Source of the DNA: Sphingobacteriia bacterium 24-36-13 | GTDB taxonomy: Bacteria; Bacteroidota; Bacteroidia; Chitinophagales; Chitinophagaceae | Direction of reading: 5' to 3' | Length of the DNA stretch: 33,548 nt | Assembly: GCA_002281875.1 (NCBI GenBank) | Contig: NCHN01000029.1 | Span: 1-33,548 of the forward strand | In this document: one piece after another, positions 1-9,228 of the stretch | How the letters are laid out: each line of letters opens with the position of its first letter | How positions within the stretch are numbered: position 1 is the first letter of the stretch | Made by a program: the position numbers and the translations under genes | The notes under the pieces: generated by a model | What the model saw: only the letters and a program-made list of their open reading frames with translations | Database searches by the model: none | What the model was told of the DNA's origin: nothing

Positions 1-6
1 TTTAAA

Positions 7-37
7 TTTGAAATTTGTTAGAAAGCCCCTACCTTTG
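7..37 (+). promoter_or_regulatory. Promoter of rpsT
   Basis: A -33 element TTTG (7-10) is followed by a 19-bp spacer and a -7 element TACCTTTG (30-37). This matches the Bacteroidota housekeeping consensus TTTG-N19-TAnnTTTG exactly. The predicted transcript would start near 42, giving a leader of about 17 nt before rpsT. The pattern is seen directly; promoter activity is inferred. Confidence 0.8.
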
Positions 38-58
38 CCGTCCTGAAAAAAATAGAAA

Positions 59-313
59 ATGGCAAATCACTCAGCTACAAAGAAAGACGTCAGACAAGCA
101 TCTAAGCGCCGTGACCGTAACCGTTACTATGGTAAAACTACCCGTAACGCTATCCGTGACTTAAAAACAAGCGCAGAAAAGAAAGGATATGAAGAAAAAC
201 TTCCTGATGTTATTTCTATGATCGATAAGTTGGCTAAACGTGGAATTATCCATAAGAATAAAGCAGCCAACCTTAAGAGCAAACTAGTGAAGAAAGCAAC
301 TGCATTAGCATAA
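59..313 (+). CDS. rpsT: 30S ribosomal protein S20
   Basis: This 84-residue protein is a primary 16S rRNA-binding component of the small ribosomal subunit. It is short and very basic. It has the family's N-terminal MANHSATKKDVRQ-type start, the segment RRDRNRYYGKTTRNAI, and a C-terminal helix ending KAANLKSKLVKKATAL, all typical of bS20. Its length is normal for the family. The ATG lies 21 bp after a consensus -7 box, and the gene is followed by an intrinsic terminator, so it is probably transcribed alone. Identification is secure. Confidence 0.96.
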   Translation: MANHSATKKDVRQASKRRDRNRYYGKTTRNAIRDLKTSAEKKGYEEKLPDVISMIDKLAKRGIIHKNKAANLKSKLVKKATALA

Positions 314-336
314 TTGCCCAATTACTTTAAATAGTT

Positions 337-364
337 AAAGCCAATCAATTGATTGGCTTTTTTT
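337..364 (+). terminator. Intrinsic terminator after rpsT
   Basis: There is a perfect inverted repeat with 10-bp arms (337-346 and 351-360) and an AATT loop. The right arm runs into a T tract (358-364). It lies 23 bp after the rpsT stop. The T tract also overlaps the stop codon of the convergent histidine kinase gene, so the element may act in both directions, although the reverse strand has only a weak T run. Confidence 0.88.
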
Positions 365-1733
365 ATTTCTTAACTGGTAAGACTACTACAAAACTATTCA
401 GATTCTCGGATATCGCTTTGTAACTTAGGCTCCCTTTATGTATGATTATAATACGATTTATAATTGCTAACCCAAGGCCGAAGCCTTTTTTCTTACCAAC
501 ATTACTCCCTCTAAAAAACGGAATCATCATTTTCTCTGCCTCTTCTACACTCAATTGATCTCCTTTATTTTGAAATTTAATTCTTACGGTTTTGTTATCT
601 GTTATTAAACGAATATTTACCGATTGATCTTCTGAATACAAATACGCATTTTTCATCAAGTTCATGAAAGCAGCTCTGAGTAAAGACTCATTACCTTTTA
701 CCATCAGTTGTTCATCTTCAGAAGGCAAATTGTCAAAAGAAAAAGCGGTTTTAGCATCAGGAAAACTTTTGTTGAAATAAGCAACTGTATCAAATAACAA
801 TTCATCAATACGCAAATATGGCCATTCATCCATGAACTCAATTTGCTCATTTTGAGAAATCAACAACAAGGAATTAGTTAATTCAATTAAATTTTGTTGA
901 TCTTCTTTTAAAGATATCAACACTTTTCTATACCCTTCAACATCATAGTTACTATTTAATGCAGCTTCAGTTTGAGATAACATTACAGCAAGTGGTGTTC
1001 TTAATTCATGAGATGTATGATGAACATAGCTTTTCCTAAATTCAAATGCGGTTTTAATTCGCTCAAGCATTGCATTAAAATTTTGTGCAATGGCATTTAT
1101 TTCATCTTTTGCAGGTTTTACAAAAATTCGTTCTGATAAATTAAGCTCATTGGTTCTTTGCATTTGATTACTCAATTCTACAATAGGCTTTATTGCTTGA
1201 CGCACAAAAAGAAAAGACATTACAGCAGTCAATAACAAAGAACCTCCAAATACGCTTGCGAGAATCAATTTCATAGTACTCAGCTTCCGCAAGCCGACTC
1301 TATCAAATGCGGTTGTAATTAAATATTGATTTTGAGCAGGCTTGTATACTACAACAATTTGATGATTATTTACATCTGTAAATCTAATTACACGAGATTT
1401 TTTGACTCTTTTTAAATCAAGAATAGGAAAATTAATATTGATTCTATTCCCTAAACTAAAGATTAACGAACCAGTTGAGTCTAACACATATAATCGCTCA
1501 TTTACCAGTGCAATTCTATGTACTCTCAATATATCTTCTTGCTGAACTACCGGTGACTTCTGTTTTAAATTACTATAAATATCATACAAGTCGTTGCCCT
1601 CCGATTGCACGCGATTGTAGTAATCATCTTCCCTATATGTTGAATACAAAAAATAAATTCCAGTACAAGCAATAAATAAAATGGCAGCAACAAAGCTTGT
1701 AAAAAGAAGCGCAAACCGAAGTTTTAAATTCAT
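363..1733 (-). CDS. Sensor histidine kinase, HAMP type
   Basis: This is a 456-residue membrane sensor kinase that would autophosphorylate and pass phosphate to the regulator encoded just upstream. Hydrophobic segments at about 7-30 and 155-178 flank a periplasmic sensor region of about 120 residues. A HAMP linker follows (about 179-230), then the dimerisation/phosphoacceptor motif SHELRTPLAV with H242. A HATPase domain near the C-terminus shows the N box (around FMNLMKNAYLYS) and the GFGLGLAI G box. The gene starts 4 bp after the stop of the response regulator gene, so the two are cotranscribed. The signal it senses cannot be told; the periplasmic domain was not recognised. Confidence 0.93.
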   Translation of the reverse strand: MNLKLRFALLFTSFVAAILFIACTGIYFLYSTYREDDYYNRVQSEGNDLYDIYSNLKQKSPVVQQEDILRVHRIALVNERLYVLDSTGSLIFSLGNRININFPILDLKRVKKSRVIRFTDVNNHQIVVVYKPAQNQYLITTAFDRVGLRKLSTMKLILASVFGGSLLLTAVMSFLFVRQAIKPIVELSNQMQRTNELNLSERIFVKPAKDEINAIAQNFNAMLERIKTAFEFRKSYVHHTSHELRTPLAVMLSQTEAALNSNYDVEGYRKVLISLKEDQQNLIELTNSLLLISQNEQIEFMDEWPYLRIDELLFDTVAYFNKSFPDAKTAFSFDNLPSEDEQLMVKGNESLLRAAFMNLMKNAYLYSEDQSVNIRLITDNKTVRIKFQNKGDQLSVEEAEKMMIPFFRGSNVGKKKGFGLGLAIINRIIIIHKGSLSYKAISENLNSFVVVLPVKK

Positions 1734-1737
1734 GTAA

Positions 1738-2418
1738 TTACTTTATAAAGTAACCAAAGCCTGGCTTAGTATGAATCAATTTGGTACTAAAGGGTTTATC
1801 AATTTTATTCCTTAAAAAACTGATATATACTTCAATTGTATTGGTTCCAGTGTCAAAACTTAAATCCCAAACTTTTTCTAAAATTTCTTGCTTTGATATT
1901 ACTCTCTCCGGAGTTCTTACCAATAAGGTTAACAAAGTAAATTCCTTTGAAGTCAAATTAATGTTAATGCCGCTTCTCGAAACCGATTTAAGTTTAAAAT
2001 CAATTTCTAAATCTGCATAAATTAATTTTTCGTGCTTCTCTACTGAGTCCGTTCTTTTAAACAAAACTTTAAGTCGGGCAAAAAGTTCATCAAAATGAAA
2101 TGGCTTCACTAAATAATCATCAGCACCAATATTAAAAGCAGCTACTTTATCATGTATTTCTCCAACCGCAGTTAACATGACAATGGGAATATTGGCGCTT
2201 CGTTTTCTAAAGTCATTGCAAAGTGCCATCCCTGTTTTACCAGGCAAATTGATATCTAGCAAAGCCATGGAATAATCGTTTTCCATAAACATTCTATCTG
2301 CTTGCAACCCATTTTCTGCTACATCAACTTCATACCCAACCCTAGTTAACTCTTCTTGAATGGCTTTTGCTAATTTAGCTTCGTCTTCAGCCAAAAGTAT
2401 TTTATACTTCTTCTCCAT
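1738..2418 (-). CDS. OmpR/PhoB-family response regulator
   Basis: This 226-residue two-domain regulator has an N-terminal receiver with the acidic pair E11/D12, phosphoacceptor D55 (LLDINLPG), T83 and K105 (VKPF). A C-terminal winged-helix DNA-binding domain contains the usual LTSKEFTLLTLL and NTIEVYISFLRNKID segments. Its start codon shares one base with the stop of the DUF2807 gene (TAATG). The kinase gene follows after 4 bp, so the three genes form one operon. Its targets are unknown; control of its own operon is a plausible inference. Confidence 0.94.
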   Translation of the reverse strand: MEKKYKILLAEDEAKLAKAIQEELTRVGYEVDVAENGLQADRMFMENDYSMALLDINLPGKTGMALCNDFRKRSANIPIVMLTAVGEIHDKVAAFNIGADDYLVKPFHFDELFARLKVLFKRTDSVEKHEKLIYADLEIDFKLKSVSRSGININLTSKEFTLLTLLVRTPERVISKQEILEKVWDLSFDTGTNTIEVYISFLRNKIDKPFSTKLIHTKPGFGYFIK

Positions 2419-3137
2419 TAATCAATTTTTTTTACATTACCAGCACCTACAATTTTTTGACTCACTTCTGCATTTCCTTTATAAAATACATCACCAGAAC
2501 CCACAATTTTAATATTGAGTGAAACATCTGCATATACTTTTACATTCCCATTACCAGCAATTTTAATAGAGGCATTTTCAGATTTTAGTAATTCGGCATT
2601 ACAATCCCCCGTTCCGGCAATATCAAATGAGGCAGTCTTGGTTTCGCCCTGCAAATTAACATTTCCAGACCCTTTAATATCCACTTCAACTTTTGGAGTA
2701 TTCACCATTAAATCTACATCTCCTTGCCCAGCAATATCAATTTTAAGTTCTTTACCCCCAGTAAACTTGTCGGTGCCTCTTACATTGCCTGACCCAGCCA
2801 AATTAATCCCCGTTAAAATAGGTGTTGTAATAGTGATTTTAATGCCATGATCTGACTTCAAATTAAACTTAGACTTTGTTTTAAAAACCAATTCATCATT
2901 GCTTTCAGATAAGAGCACATATTTTTGTAAATTCTCATCTGTTTCAATTGATACCGATGCGGTTTTACCAGGCACTAAAACAATATCGAAATTACCTTTC
3001 AATACTATTCTTTCTGCTTTTGTGACTTTTCTTTTCTCCGTTATAATATCTCCATTGCCATGAATGGATTTTCCCATCCAATTACAGGAAACCAAAACCA
3101 TTGATAGCAAAATAGAAGCAAAAATGTTGCTTTTCAT
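2418..3137 (-). CDS. DUF2807 (putative auto-transporter adhesin, head GIN) lipoprotein
   Basis: From the ATG at 3137 this is a 239-residue exported protein. I chose this start over one 40 codons upstream because it begins a clean signal peptide, MKSNIFASILLSMVLVSC, ending in a lipobox with C18. The mature part carries repeated G-x-G-D/N-V turns (GNGD, GSGNV, GQGDV, GTGD, GNGNV, GSGDV, GAGNV) at regular intervals. These are the hallmark of the DUF2807 right-handed beta-helix family, common in Bacteroidota. The function is not established; the 'adhesin' name is only a Pfam label. It is the first gene of the operon with the two-component system, so it may be a partner or target of that signalling pair (inference). 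Confidence 0.86.
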   Translation of the reverse strand: MKSNIFASILLSMVLVSCNWMGKSIHGNGDIITEKRKVTKAERIVLKGNFDIVLVPGKTASVSIETDENLQKYVLLSESNDELVFKTKSKFNLKSDHGIKITITTPILTGINLAGSGNVRGTDKFTGGKELKIDIAGQGDVDLMVNTPKVEVDIKGSGNVNLQGETKTASFDIAGTGDCNAELLKSENASIKIAGNGNVKVYADVSLNIKIVGSGDVFYKGNAEVSQKIVGAGNVKKID

Positions 3138-3206
3138 ATTAAATAAATTATGGTACACGAAAGGTAGCAAAAAAGCGCATAAATATGGGAACAAGTAAAA
3201 TTGAAT

Positions 3207-3214
3207 TAACTTTG
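3207..3214 (+). promoter_or_regulatory. Candidate -7 element of guaA (leaderless)
   Basis: TAACTTTG matches TAnnTTTG and ends only 4 bp before the guaA ATG (3219). In Bacteroidota promoters transcription starts a few bases after this box, which would put the 5' end at or next to the start codon. No good -33 TTG was found at the expected distance, so confidence is moderate. Confidence 0.5.
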
Positions 3215-3218
3215 CCCC

Positions 3219-4754
3219 ATGACAGAAAAAATACTGATTCTTGATTTTGGTAGTCAATATACCCAGCTAATTGCCCGTGCGGTTCGTGAGGCCAATATTT
3301 ATTGCGAAATAATCCCTTTTCATAAGGCATTTACCATTGATCCTACTTTAAAAGGGATCATCTTAAGCGGTTCTCCATTCAGTGTAAATGAAGACAATGC
3401 TCCTTCAGTAGATATTGCATCGTTTATAGCCCAATTACCTGTTTTGGGGGTTTGTTATGGTGCGCAATTAACAGCTAAAGTATTTGGAGGAAAAGTTGAC
3501 AAATCAAATAAAAGAGAATACGGTAGAGCTCAGTTGGATATTCAACAGCAAGACCAACTATTCAACGGAATCAGTTTAAAATCTCAAGTTTGGATGAGCC
3601 ATAGCGACTCCATTAAGAGTTTACCAGAAGGATTCTCCATTTTAGCAACTACAGAAAGTATTCCAGTTGCTGCATTTAAGAAAGAAGGTTCAGACACTTG
3701 TCCATTATATGGTTTTCAATTTCACCCTGAAGTATACCATTCTACAGAGGGCAAAAAAATGATTAAAAACTTTCTGGTGGATATTTGTGGATGCAGCCAA
3801 AACTGGACTCCAGCTTCATTTGTAGAGGAAACAGTTGCCAAATTAAAAGAAGAAATTGGAGACAAGCAAGTTATCATGGCATTAAGTGGTGGGGTAGATA
3901 GTACTGTTGCTGCCACATTAATTGCAAAAGCCATTGGACCAAGATTACATGGAATATTTGTAGACAATGGGGTATTAAGAAAAGATGAATTCGAACAAGT
4001 ACTAGATACCTATAATGCTATAGGGTTAAATGTAAAAGGAGTTGATGCAAAAGAACTTTTTTATAGTGCATTAAAAGACCAAACAGATCCAGAAGCAAAA
4101 CGAAAGGCAATAGGAAAATTATTTATAGATGTATTTCAATCTGAATCGCTTCAATTACAAAATATTTCTTTTTTAGGACAGGGAACCATTTACCCGGACG
4201 TGATTGAAAGTGTAAGTGTTCATGGGCCTTCACAAACCATCAAGAGTCACCATAATGTTGGAGGGTTACCCGATACGATGCATCTTTCATTGGTTGAACC
4301 ATTAAGGTATTTGTTTAAAGATGAAGTCAGAAAAGTTGGGCTAGAGCTAGGAATACCCGCGGATATGATCAACCGACACCCTTTTCCTGGACCAGGTTTA
4401 GCCATTCGAATATTAGGTGAAGTAACTGCAGAAAGAGTAGATTTATTACAAAGAGCTGATGCCATTTTTATTAATGGATTGAAGAAGGCAGGATTATACA
4501 CGCAGGTTTGGCAGGCAGGCACCATACTTTTACCAGTTAAAAGTGTTGGAGTGATGGGAGATGAAAGAACCTATGAATTCACTGTTGCGCTGAGAGCAGT
4601 AACTTCAGTAGATGGAATGACTGCAGATTGGGCTCATTTACCTTATGAATTCCTAGCAGATATTTCTAATGAGATTATCAATAATGTGAGAGGTATCAAT
4701 CGGGTTGTTTATGATATCAGTAGCAAACCACCAGCAACCATAGAGTGGGAATAG
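3219..4754 (+). CDS. guaA: GMP synthase (glutamine-hydrolysing)
   Basis: This 511-residue enzyme converts XMP to GMP, using ATP and ammonia from glutamine, in the last step of guanine nucleotide synthesis. The N-terminal class I amidotransferase domain has nucleophile C79 (GVCYGAQ) and the His/Glu pair H169/E171 (FHPE). The ATP pyrophosphatase domain begins near 215 with the P-loop SGGVDS (223-228). The C-terminal dimerisation domain ends in the family-typical PPATIEWE. The length is normal. It is divergent from the DUF2807 operon and separated from it by 81 bp. Identification is secure. Confidence 0.97.
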   Translation: MTEKILILDFGSQYTQLIARAVREANIYCEIIPFHKAFTIDPTLKGIILSGSPFSVNEDNAPSVDIASFIAQLPVLGVCYGAQLTAKVFGGKVDKSNKREYGRAQLDIQQQDQLFNGISLKSQVWMSHSDSIKSLPEGFSILATTESIPVAAFKKEGSDTCPLYGFQFHPEVYHSTEGKKMIKNFLVDICGCSQNWTPASFVEETVAKLKEEIGDKQVIMALSGGVDSTVAATLIAKAIGPRLHGIFVDNGVLRKDEFEQVLDTYNAIGLNVKGVDAKELFYSALKDQTDPEAKRKAIGKLFIDVFQSESLQLQNISFLGQGTIYPDVIESVSVHGPSQTIKSHHNVGGLPDTMHLSLVEPLRYLFKDEVRKVGLELGIPADMINRHPFPGPGLAIRILGEVTAERVDLLQRADAIFINGLKKAGLYTQVWQAGTILLPVKSVGVMGDERTYEFTVALRAVTSVDGMTADWAHLPYEFLADISNEIINNVRGINRVVYDISSKPPATIEWE

Positions 4755-4775
4755 TTGAACTTAATTAAATGAGTG

Positions 4776-5933
4776 ATGCGGTTAAAAAAAATTTTATTAA
4801 GCTTATTGGGTTTTATTGCTTGCAATAGCTTTTGGGCGCAGCAAACCGCTCCCTTGAAAATAGCCGTATTTGCTCCAGTTTATTTAGACACTGTGTTCAA
4901 TGGCAGCAACTATACTTTGGGAAACAATAATTTACCACGTAATATTTTACCGGGATTGGATTTTTACAACGGTGTACAATTAGCCATAGATTCTTTGAAT
5001 GCAGAAGGACAGTCATTAACTGTTTTATTTTATGATAGTAAAAGCAATACACAATCTGTTAAGCAAATATTAGAAACAGAATCATTGCAAGATGTTTCAA
5101 TGATTATTGCTGCTTTTAATAATAGAAATGATATTAAGCCCTTGGCAGATTTTGCTCTAAAAAAGCAGATTCCATTGATTTCAATGACTTACCCAAATGA
5201 TGGTGGCGTTAAGGCTAATCCATATTTTGCATTAGTGAATTCTACGCTTACTACACATGTAGAGGGCATATTTAAATACTTACAAAAAAACTATCCAACA
5301 GAGCCCATTTTATACTTAAAAAGATCGGGGGCGTTAGAAGATATGATTGAAGGGTTATTTCAAGACCTAAATAAAAAGACACCTGCATTACCTTTAAAAA
5401 TTAGAATAGTTAGCGCAAATGACAGTACTAATATAGCTAGCTTTAATGAAGTTATGGATAGTACTAAAACCAATATTATTTTTTGTGGCAGTTTAAACGA
5501 AAATTTTGGAATTAACTTAGTTAAAACAACAGCAGCAAATAAAAGTTATAAGTCAATACTGATTGGAATGCCAACTTGGGATGCCATCAAAGATTTGGGC
5601 AAGGGCACTGAAATAATTTATTCTACCCCCTACAACTATACTAGAACAGATAAGTTGGCACAATCTATCATTCAAATTTATAGAAGTAAAGTTTCTGGGA
5701 GGCCTTCAGATATGGTATTTAAAGGATTTGAAGCTATGTATCATTTTGGAAAATTGCTCATTAAACACCGAAATAATATTGCTACTCAGTTATCTGATAA
5801 TAGTTTCAAACTATTTAATGAATTTGATTTTGTTCCAGTTAAAACAAATGGAGAGTCTATTCCTGCTTATTTAGAAAACAAAAGAATCTATTTTGTTAAA
5901 AAGACAGATGGAGTAATTAAATCAATTCAATAA
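4776..5933 (+). CDS. Periplasmic ligand-binding protein, type 1 PBP fold (branched-chain amino-acid receptor-like)
   Basis: From the ATG at 4776 (a GTG lies one codon upstream) the product has 385 residues. A Sec signal peptide ends near NSFWAQ. The mature protein resembles the ABC-type amino-acid receptor / ANF receptor family. It begins with LKIAVFAPVYLDTVF, then a segment FYNGVQLAIDSLNAEG of the kind seen in LivJ-like proteins, then alternating beta/alpha Rossmann elements, including IIAAFNNRNDIKPLADFALKKQ and LISMTYPN. It is 21 bp after guaA, so it may be cotranscribed. No ABC permease or ATPase gene is nearby, so its partner and ligand are unknown; it could also be a stand-alone sensor. 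The fold is probable; the substrate is not determinable. Confidence 0.72.
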   Translation: MRLKKILLSLLGFIACNSFWAQQTAPLKIAVFAPVYLDTVFNGSNYTLGNNNLPRNILPGLDFYNGVQLAIDSLNAEGQSLTVLFYDSKSNTQSVKQILETESLQDVSMIIAAFNNRNDIKPLADFALKKQIPLISMTYPNDGGVKANPYFALVNSTLTTHVEGIFKYLQKNYPTEPILYLKRSGALEDMIEGLFQDLNKKTPALPLKIRIVSANDSTNIASFNEVMDSTKTNIIFCGSLNENFGINLVKTTAANKSYKSILIGMPTWDAIKDLGKGTEIIYSTPYNYTRTDKLAQSIIQIYRSKVSGRPSDMVFKGFEAMYHFGKLLIKHRNNIATQLSDNSFKLFNEFDFVPVKTNGESIPAYLENKRIYFVKKTDGVIKSIQ

Positions 5934-5963
5934 ACCGTTTGGGTTTGTTTTTGTTAAATAGCT

Positions 5964-6134
5964 ATGAGCGGAAGCAAAGGAAACAAATCATATTTACCCC
6001 AAAAAAATTGCACTACTTGTGGTAAGCCTTTTTCATGGAGAAAAAAATGGGAAAAGAATTGGGATGAAGTAAAATATTGTAGCGACCGGTGTAGAAATTC
6101 AAATAAAGGAAATGCACGCCAACAAGGGAAATGA
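5964..6134 (+). CDS. DUF2256 small zinc-ribbon protein
   Basis: A 56-residue gene: MSGSKGNKSYLPQ is followed by a CxxC pair (C16, C19; NCTTCGKPFSWRKKW) and a second CxxxC pair (YCSDRC, C39/C43). The LPxKxCxxCxxPFxWRKKW...WxxVxYCSxRCR pattern is diagnostic of DUF2256, a family of unknown function presumed to bind one zinc ion. Its 3' end overlaps the helicase start by 23 bp in another frame, so the two are likely translationally coupled. A nucleic-acid-related role is inference from that neighbour only. Confidence 0.88.
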   Translation: MSGSKGNKSYLPQKNCTTCGKPFSWRKKWEKNWDEVKYCSDRCRNSNKGNARQQGK

Positions 6135-8559
6135 TATTATACATCAGTGGCTTCAACAACATCAACTTACTCCTTTTGCATTTCAGGAACAAGCATGGCA
6201 AGCAATATTGAATGGACAAAGTGGACTAATTAATGCCCCAACAGGTTGCGGTAAAACTTACTCCGTTTTTTTAGGTGCTTTAATGCAGTTTATCCAATTC
6301 AATCCAACCAACTGGGAAACCCAAAAAAACAATGGGCTACAATTACTTTGGATCACCCCTTTAAGAGCGCTCGCTAAAGATATTGGGAGAGCCATGGAAG
6401 AAGTAATTGAGCAATTAGGGCTTCAATGGAAAGTGGCCATAAGAAATGGAGATACGTCTACCGCAGATAGGGCAAAGCAAAAAAAGCAAATGCCAGAAGT
6501 GCTTATTATAACACCTGAAAGTTTGCATTTACTACTTACACAAAAAAACTATCCAAGTTATTTTAATAGTTTAAAAATACTTGCAGTAGACGAATGGCAC
6601 GAATTGATGGGCAGTAAAAGAGGCGTACAAACAGAACTAGCCATTAGTAGAATTGCAAATTGCGCAATGCAATTACAGGTCTGGGGTATAAGTGCTACAA
6701 TTGGAAATTTAACTGAAGCCAAAGATGTTTTGCTGGCACCTTTAAAAATAGCGGGCACTATCATCAAAGCAGATATTGACAAACCCATTGATGTACACAC
6801 AATCATACCCGATGAAATTGACAAATACCCTTGGGCTGGTCATTTAGGTATTAAGCTGGCGCACACGCTTATACCAATTATAGCAGAAAGCAAAACCACA
6901 TTAATATTTATTAATACCAGAGGGATGAGTGAAACCTGGTATCAAACCTTGCTCACTGTAGCTCCTGAATTAGCTGGTGCGATTGCATTACATCATGGAA
7001 GTATAGAACAAGAATTGAGACTATGGGTAGAAGAAGCTTTGCATACGGAAAAGTTGAAAGCAGTGGTTTGTACTGCCAGTTTAGATTTAGGGGTAGATTT
7101 TAGACCTGTAGATACCGTTATTCAAGTTGGTTCACCAAAAGGGATTGCTCGATTCTTACAAAGAGCAGGGAGAAGTGGTCATAGGCCTGGAGAGATTAGT
7201 AAAATATATTTTTTACCAACACATAGTTTAGAATTGGTAGAAGCTGCTGCATTAAAATCAGCACTGATTGAAGGGAATGTAGAAAGTAAAAATCCCTTAT
7301 TGCTTTGTTTTGATGTTTTACTTCAATACCTCTGCACTTTGGCAACAGGAGAAGGCTTTATTGCTAAAACAATTTATGATGAAGTAAAATCAACGCATTG
7401 CTTTGCAGACATGCAAGAAAATGAATGGCAAGAATTATTGCAGCATATTACTACAGGAGGTAATGCATTACAAGCTTACGACGACTATAAAAAAGTTGAA
7501 ATTATTGACGGCATTTATAAAATAACCAGTAGGAGAATTGCCATGCGCCACCGAATGCATATTGGCACTATTGTTAGTGATGCTATGCTGAAAGTGAAAT
7601 TTTTAAGTGGCGGTTATATTGGTGTAATTGAAGAGTATTTTATCAGCAGATTAGTTCCTGGAGATGTGTTCACATTAGCTGGTAGAAATGTAGAATTAGT
7701 GATGATAAAAGAAATGACTGTACTGGTAAAAAAATCAACTGCAAAAAAATCGCTAATACCTGCATGGATGGGCGGAAGAATGAGTTTGACGGCAAATTTA
7801 GGCGCTGTTTTAAGAAGGACATTTTCGGAAGCACTAACTCCTCAAGCTGGAATAGAATTGACAAGTTTAATCCATCTCTTTAAACTTCAAAAGGAGTTAT
7901 CGCATATCCCGCTACACAATGAATTACTGATTGAACAAATAGAAGACAAAGATGGCTTTCATTTATTGGTTTACCCATTTGAAGGTAGGCAAGTACATGA
8001 AGCGTTAAGTGCTATTTTAGCTTATCGAATAGGGCAAATTCAACCCATGAGTTTTTCTATATCAATGAACGATTATGGTTTTGAATTATTAAGTGATTCA
8101 CCTATTCCTGTTGACGACAGTAATGTTAGAGAACTGTTCAGCTCCAACCATTTGTTACAACATATACAACAGAGTATCAATAATACCGAAATGGCTAAAA
8201 GGAAGTTTAGAGATATTGCTGTAATTGGAGGCTTAATTTTCCAAGGTATGCCTGGTGAAAAAACCAAAGCAAGGCATTTACAATCGTCCGCTTCGTTATT
8301 ATTTAAAGTTTTTGAAGAATTTGATCCGCAAAATATTTTACTAAGGCAAGCTTATAATGAAGTATTAGAACAACAAATGGATGAGGTAAGATTAAGACTA
8401 GCATTACAAAGAATTGAAGAGAGTAAGATTGTGTTGCGTTTCCCCAAAAAACTAACACCCCTCTCCTTCCCCATTGTGGTAGATGGCCTAAACAGAAATA
8501 ATCTTTCTTCAGAAAAACTAGAAGACCGAATTAAAAAGATGCAACAACAACTATCTTAG
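6112..8559 (+). CDS. Lhr-type DEXH-box helicase, ligase-associated DNA damage response family
   Basis: An 815-residue superfamily 2 helicase. Motifs in order: Q-like region FAFQEQAWQ (23-31), Walker A APTGCGKT (42-49), Ia TPLRALAKD, DEWH box (160-163), SAT-type ISATIGN near 195, and a second RecA domain with FINTRGMSE and motif VI QRAGRSGHRPG. A long C-terminal half (about 400 residues) has the winged-helix and Lhr-specific core. The size and the gene directly downstream (PdeM) fit the ligase-associated DEXH helicase subfamily (TIGR04121-type), thought to work in DNA repair with an ATP-dependent ligase and a metallo-beta-lactamase-fold exonuclease. Those two genes are absent here. The start at 6112 lies inside DUF2256; a later start would remove N-terminal helicase sequence. 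Confidence 0.9.
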   Translation: MHANKGNDIIHQWLQQHQLTPFAFQEQAWQAILNGQSGLINAPTGCGKTYSVFLGALMQFIQFNPTNWETQKNNGLQLLWITPLRALAKDIGRAMEEVIEQLGLQWKVAIRNGDTSTADRAKQKKQMPEVLIITPESLHLLLTQKNYPSYFNSLKILAVDEWHELMGSKRGVQTELAISRIANCAMQLQVWGISATIGNLTEAKDVLLAPLKIAGTIIKADIDKPIDVHTIIPDEIDKYPWAGHLGIKLAHTLIPIIAESKTTLIFINTRGMSETWYQTLLTVAPELAGAIALHHGSIEQELRLWVEEALHTEKLKAVVCTASLDLGVDFRPVDTVIQVGSPKGIARFLQRAGRSGHRPGEISKIYFLPTHSLELVEAAALKSALIEGNVESKNPLLLCFDVLLQYLCTLATGEGFIAKTIYDEVKSTHCFADMQENEWQELLQHITTGGNALQAYDDYKKVEIIDGIYKITSRRIAMRHRMHIGTIVSDAMLKVKFLSGGYIGVIEEYFISRLVPGDVFTLAGRNVELVMIKEMTVLVKKSTAKKSLIPAWMGGRMSLTANLGAVLRRTFSEALTPQAGIELTSLIHLFKLQKELSHIPLHNELLIEQIEDKDGFHLLVYPFEGRQVHEALSAILAYRIGQIQPMSFSISMNDYGFELLSDSPIPVDDSNVRELFSSNHLLQHIQQSINNTEMAKRKFRDIAVIGGLIFQGMPGEKTKARHLQSSASLLFKVFEEFDPQNILLRQAYNEVLEQQMDEVRLRLALQRIEESKIVLRFPKKLTPLSFPIVVDGLNRNNLSSEKLEDRIKKMQQQLS

Positions 8560-8565
8560 TATCTA

Positions 8566-9228
8566 ATGAATATTTCATTACTACATATCATTCATGAACA
8601 ACACTTTTGGCTATCGGCCCAGAGAAGTATTTACTGGGAAGAACAAAAAACCATGATTGTTTCAGATACTCATTTTGGTAAAACAGGGCATTTTAGAAAA
8701 AGTGGAATTGCAGTGCCACAGCAGGTTTACAAAGAAGACTTACAACGATTTTTTAGTTTAGCAACAGAATTAAAACCTGAACGAATATTGGTCGTTGGCG
8801 ATTTTTTTCATAGCACCAATAATGAAGAACACAACTTGTTTTTAAGATGGAAAAATGATTTCAACTCATTACAAATCACATTGATTAAAGGGAATCATGA
8901 TATTTTGGGAAATACCTGGTATGAAAATGCGGGCATCCAATTGATAGAAGATTTTTACGAGATTGGTCAATTTCGCTTTCAACACGATCCTGCTGAGAAT
9001 GATTACCCACTCAAAGCAAATTCATTTATTTTTTCAGGGCATGTTCACCCTGGAATACTAATAAAAGGCATAGGCAAACAATCTCTTCGATTCCCTTGTT
9101 TTTATTTCAGAGAGAATCAATGTATACTTCCTGCCTTTAGCAAGTTTAGTGGTTTGGCCCTTGTAAAGCCCAAAAAACAAGACCAGGTATACGCAATTGC
9201 GAATGATAATATTATTAAACTAACATGA
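8566..9228 (+). CDS. pdeM: Ligase-associated DNA damage response endonuclease PdeM (metallophosphoesterase)
   Basis: This 220-residue calcineurin-like phosphoesterase has the full metal-binding set: D34/H36 (SDTHFGKTGHFRKSG), D79 (VVGDFFHS), N110/H111 (KGNHD), H159 and H161 (SGHVHPG). The SDTHFGKxxHFRKxGIAVP segment is typical of PdeM, the partner nuclease of Lhr-type helicases. The gene starts 6 bp after the helicase stop, which supports the assignment. It would act on DNA or nucleic-acid phosphodiesters in the cytoplasm; the exact substrate is not settled. No signal peptide is visible. Confidence 0.9.
   Translation: MNISLLHIIHEQHFWLSAQRSIYWEEQKTMIVSDTHFGKTGHFRKSGIAVPQQVYKEDLQRFFSLATELKPERILVVGDFFHSTNNEEHNLFLRWKNDFNSLQITLIKGNHDILGNTWYENAGIQLIEDFYEIGQFRFQHDPAENDYPLKANSFIFSGHVHPGILIKGIGKQSLRFPCFYFRENQCILPAFSKFSGLALVKPKKQDQVYAIANDNIIKLT

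Noticed and set aside
2515-2850. Open frame of 111 codons on the plus strand
   Set aside because: It mirrors the repetitive DUF2807 gene on the other strand and shows only low-complexity Pro/Ser/Thr content.
5932-5957. Possible terminator after the periplasmic receptor gene (AAACC...GGTTT followed by T-rich sequence)
   Set aside because: The stem is only 5 bp, AT-rich and the T tract is interrupted; too weak to annotate.
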